Shown: positions 37,907 through 40,291 of the stretch, in pieces
Layout: every line of letters begins with the position of its first letter
Numbering within the stretch: the first letter of the stretch is position 1
NCBI RefSeq assembly: GCF_000002515.2
Contig: NC_006077.1
Location: forward strand, 1-40,291
Origin: Kluyveromyces lactis
Lineage: Eukaryota > Ascomycota > Saccharomycetes > Saccharomycetales > Saccharomycetaceae
Length of the DNA stretch: 40,291 bases
Direction: 5' to 3'
Made by a program: the position numbers and the translations under genes
The notes under the pieces: model-generated
Told to the model about the DNA's origin: nothing
The model's input: only the letters and a program-made list of their open reading frames with translations
Database searches by the model: none

Positions 37907-38391
37907 ATATAAAATAAAATATTTATTATATATTTTATAAATTATGTATATTCCGCGATATCATCATATGATGATATCGCGGGAAAGAGATAAATTCCCG
38001 CGGATCCTCTACTGGTAATACCAGTAGAGGATCCGCGGGGTAAGATAATATATTCTATTTATAATTATTATTAAAGAGATAATCTATTTTATTTCCCCCC
38101 CCCCCAATCTCATATTATGAGATTGGGGGGAATCGATATATAAACCCCGGACGCCATCGTCCGACCGTAGGGTCGGACGAGGCGTCCGGGGAATTGTATT
38201 TATTTATATAGATCTATTATATATAATAATATAATTATTAATCGCCAAATACCCCTATTATAGGGGTATTTGGCGATACTAGATATATATTTAATATTAC
38301 TAATAATATACTATATATAAATAGTTTTCATAATTAACTTTTCCCCATTGCGGACTCCTCCCTTCGGGGGGGGGGGAGTCCGCAATGGGGT
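37907..38391. repeat. Divergent spacer between var1 and cox3
   Basis: Hairpins lie at about 37952-37984, 37997-38040, 38092-38131, 38143-38191 (CGGACG family), 38243-38277 (partner of 4841-4875) and 38342-38392. Transcription leaves this spacer in both directions. Confidence 0.7.
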
Positions 38392-38400
38392 TTATAAGTA
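38392..38400 (+). promoter_or_regulatory. Promoter for cox3 (TTATAAGTA)
   Basis: Promoter variant on the plus strand right after a GC cluster, 139 bases before the cox3 start codon. Confidence 0.6.
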
Positions 38401-38538
38401 AGTATAATATAATAATAATTATATTAAAATATAAATATTATCATATATATATATATTATATATATATATTAAGTAATATTATTTCTATAAATTAAATTAA
38501 CATTTAAATTTATAAATGTATAGATTATAAAAATATTT

Positions 38539-39348
38539 ATGACACATTTAGAAAGAAGTAGACATCAACAATTTCCCTTTCATTTAGTAGCTCCATCACC
38601 ATGACCAATTGTAGTATCATTTGCATTAATGTCATTAGCATTATCATTAGCTTTAACTATGCATGGATATATTGGACATATGTATTTAATTTATTTATCA
38701 ATTTTAACAGTAACATTAAGTGCTACATTATGATTTAGAGATATTATTGCTGAAGCAACATATTTAGGAGATCATACAATTGCTGTTAGAAAAGGTATTA
38801 ATTTAGGTTTCTTATTATTCGTAGTATCAGAAATTTTAATTTTCGCTGCATTATTCTGAGCTTATTTCCATTCAGCTATGAGCCCTAATATTGAATTAGG
38901 TGGTGTATGACCTCCAGTTGGTATTCAAGCTGTACAACCTACAGAATTACCTTTATTAAATACTATTATCTTATTATCTTCAGGTGCTACTATTACATAT
39001 AGTCATCATGGATTAGTAGGTGGTAATAGAAAAAATGCATTATCAGGATTATTAATTACATTCTGATTAATTGTTATTTTTGTTACTTGTCAATATATCG
39101 AATATACTAATGCTACTTTCACAATTACTGATGGTGTATATGGATCAGTATTCTATGCTGGTACAGGATTACATTTCTTACATATGGTTATGTTAGCAGC
39201 AATGTTAGGTATTAATTATTGAAGATTAAGAAACTATCATTTAACAGCTACTCATCATGTAGGTTATGAAACAACAGTGTTGTACTGCCATATTTTAGAT
39301 ATCATTTGATTATTCTTATATATTGTATTCTACTGATGAGGTGTATAA
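38539..39348 (+). CDS. cox3: Cytochrome c oxidase subunit 3
   Basis: This is the third core subunit of complex IV, with seven membrane helices and no metal. The 269 residues equal S. cerevisiae Cox3: it starts [20 protein letters not shown] and ends [12 protein letters not shown]. Conserved stretches: [47 protein letters not shown] and [14 protein letters not shown] codes Trp throughout (SPWP, ATLW, YWWGV). It lies on the plus strand, opposite to cox1 and cox2, with its own promoter and an exact dodecamer downstream. Confidence 0.97.
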
Positions 39349-39382
39349 CTCATCAGTACAATATATAAGAATATCTTTAAAC

Positions 39383-39394
39383 AATAATATTCTT
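39383..39394 (+). promoter_or_regulatory. 3'-processing dodecamer after cox3
   Basis: Exact AATAATATTCTT, 35 bases past the cox3 stop codon. Just before it, the end of cox3 and its flank form an inverted repeat (CTCATCAGTACAATATATAA against the 3' end of the gene). Confidence 0.8.
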
Positions 39395-39560
39395 ACCTTT
39401 TTTATATTAAATATATAAATAAATATATAATATAATATTAATATAATACTATTATAAGTATTGCCCGCGGCAATCCTAAATAGGATTGCCGGGGAATTAG
39501 AACTACCCGTGGCACCCCCCCAAGTATATCCTAAAAAGCCCCCCGTCAAATATATTATAA
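39395..39560. other. AT spacer with a GC hairpin, end of recognisable mtDNA
   Basis: An imperfect GC element lies at about 39473-39495 (CCCGCGGCAATCC/GGATTGCCGGGG). GC-rich fragments that do not pair well follow; quality seems to fall from here. Confidence 0.45.
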
Positions 39561-40291
39561 TGTGTCCTAGATATATTTATTTATTATGACGACTATTAAT
39601 AATATGAAGTACAAGCCCAATGTCATCAGGGGGGAGGGGGGGGATTTTTTTTTTTTTTTAAAAAAATAGTTCGTAGCGTACTATCATTTTTTTTTTTTTT
39701 GGGGGGGGGGGGGAGGGTGAAAAAAAAAAAAAACCCCCCCCCTCCTCTTATTATCCCTCATATCCGAAGTGGTACTTAACTCTAAGAATAAGACACTAGT
39801 TTTTTATTTATAATCGTTATATATCTTTTTCCTCGCTCTCTTTTTGTTAATATTGATTATTCTTTTCTTTTTATTTTATTATTGTTATTAAATTTTATTT
39901 TCCTATATATATTTATTCATTAACTATTCTTTATATTTCATTATCTCCCTTTAGACTATCTTACACAGATGCTACCTAATTATTTATTCTGTAATATTTT
40001 CTCTTTATTTTTGTTTTGTTGTTTTTTTTTATGTTTTATATTCTTCTTTATATCTTAACAAATGAAGTTAGTTTTATAAGGAATCTGGATCTTTTTAAGT
40101 TATCGGTCAATCACCGCTTTTCTGATCAGTAAATAATCACTAATACACTTTACTCTGCCTCTATGTGTCATCTCCTCCAACCCTTTCTCCTCCTATTTTC
40201 TTCTTTATAATTTTATCATTTGCTATTTTTATTTTTTAATCTATTTTATATTTTATTTAATATGTTTTGTTATTCTATTTTATCTTATTTT
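39561..40291. other. Contig end with long homopolymers, no gene seen
   Basis: Runs of T, G, A and C of 10 or more follow one another around 39640-39735, then pyrimidine-rich sequence without GC clusters or yeast mitochondrial motifs. It mirrors the purine-rich 5' end and is best read as a sequencing or assembly artefact. Confidence 0.6.

Noticed and set aside
39462-39470. TTATAAGTA on the plus strand after cox3
   Set aside because: No gene follows it in the window, and it lies in an AT run near the unreliable contig end.
39316-39549. 77-codon minus-strand frame at the cox3 end
   Set aside because: It is antisense to the cox3 terminus and its inverted flank, then runs into a GC element.

Overview
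The window is an almost gene-complete mitochondrial chromosome of a budding yeast of the Saccharomycetaceae. It runs from about 1205 to about 39560 and is flanked by two stretches (1-1204 and about 39561-40291) that do not look mitochondrial and are probably low-quality contig ends. Reasons for the assignment: very AT-rich DNA with many GC-rich hairpin clusters; TGA read as Trp in every gene; the yeast set cox1, cox2, cox3, cob, atp6, atp8, atp9, var1, rnl, rns and rpm1 with no complex I genes; ATATAAGTA-type promoters; and an AATATTCTT 3'-processing motif. Most genes are on the minus strand. atp9, a broken endonuclease gene and cox3 are on the plus strand, so this is not the Saccharomyces cerevisiae arrangement; the genus is left open.

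Layout: (1) 1.2-5.5 kb: atp9 (+), split by a group I intron, then a LAGLIDADG gene wrecked by GC clusters. (2) 5.5-8.3 kb: fifteen tRNA genes on the minus strand behind one promoter. (3) 9.2-12.6 kb: large rRNA (-) with an ORF-less omega-type intron. (4) 14.2-14.8 kb: tRNA-Cys, tRNA-fMet, RNase P RNA and tRNA-Pro (-), with a tRNA-Pro 3' fragment. (5) 15.6-17.6 kb: small rRNA and tRNA-Trp (-). (6) 20.6-22.5 kb: tRNA-Thr, tRNA-Glu and intronless cob (-). (7) 25.8-33.7 kb: cox1 with three introns, each carrying an ORF fused to the exon before it, then atp8 and atp6 (-). (8) 34.9-37.8 kb: tRNA-Val, cox2 and var1 (-). (9) 38.5-39.35 kb: cox3 (+).

The proteins are the usual mitochondrially encoded cores of complexes III, IV and V plus one ribosomal protein, served by two rRNAs, 22 tRNAs and the RNase P RNA. 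No tRNA for CUN (the yeast Thr-UAG) or CGN (Arg-ACG) was found, and I noticed neither codon group in the standard exons.

The most unusual content is (a) closely related omega-type introns in rnl and atp9, with the atp9 guide sequence matched to its new site; (b) a local array of perfect hairpins with constant CCCGCCAT ends and differing but always complementary interiors; (c) other hairpins with a constant loop and different stems; and (d) GC clusters that keep frame in all live ORFs but shift frame repeatedly in the dead one. All calls rest on reading the sequence by eye and on remembered yeast mitochondrial genes; no search or folding program was run.
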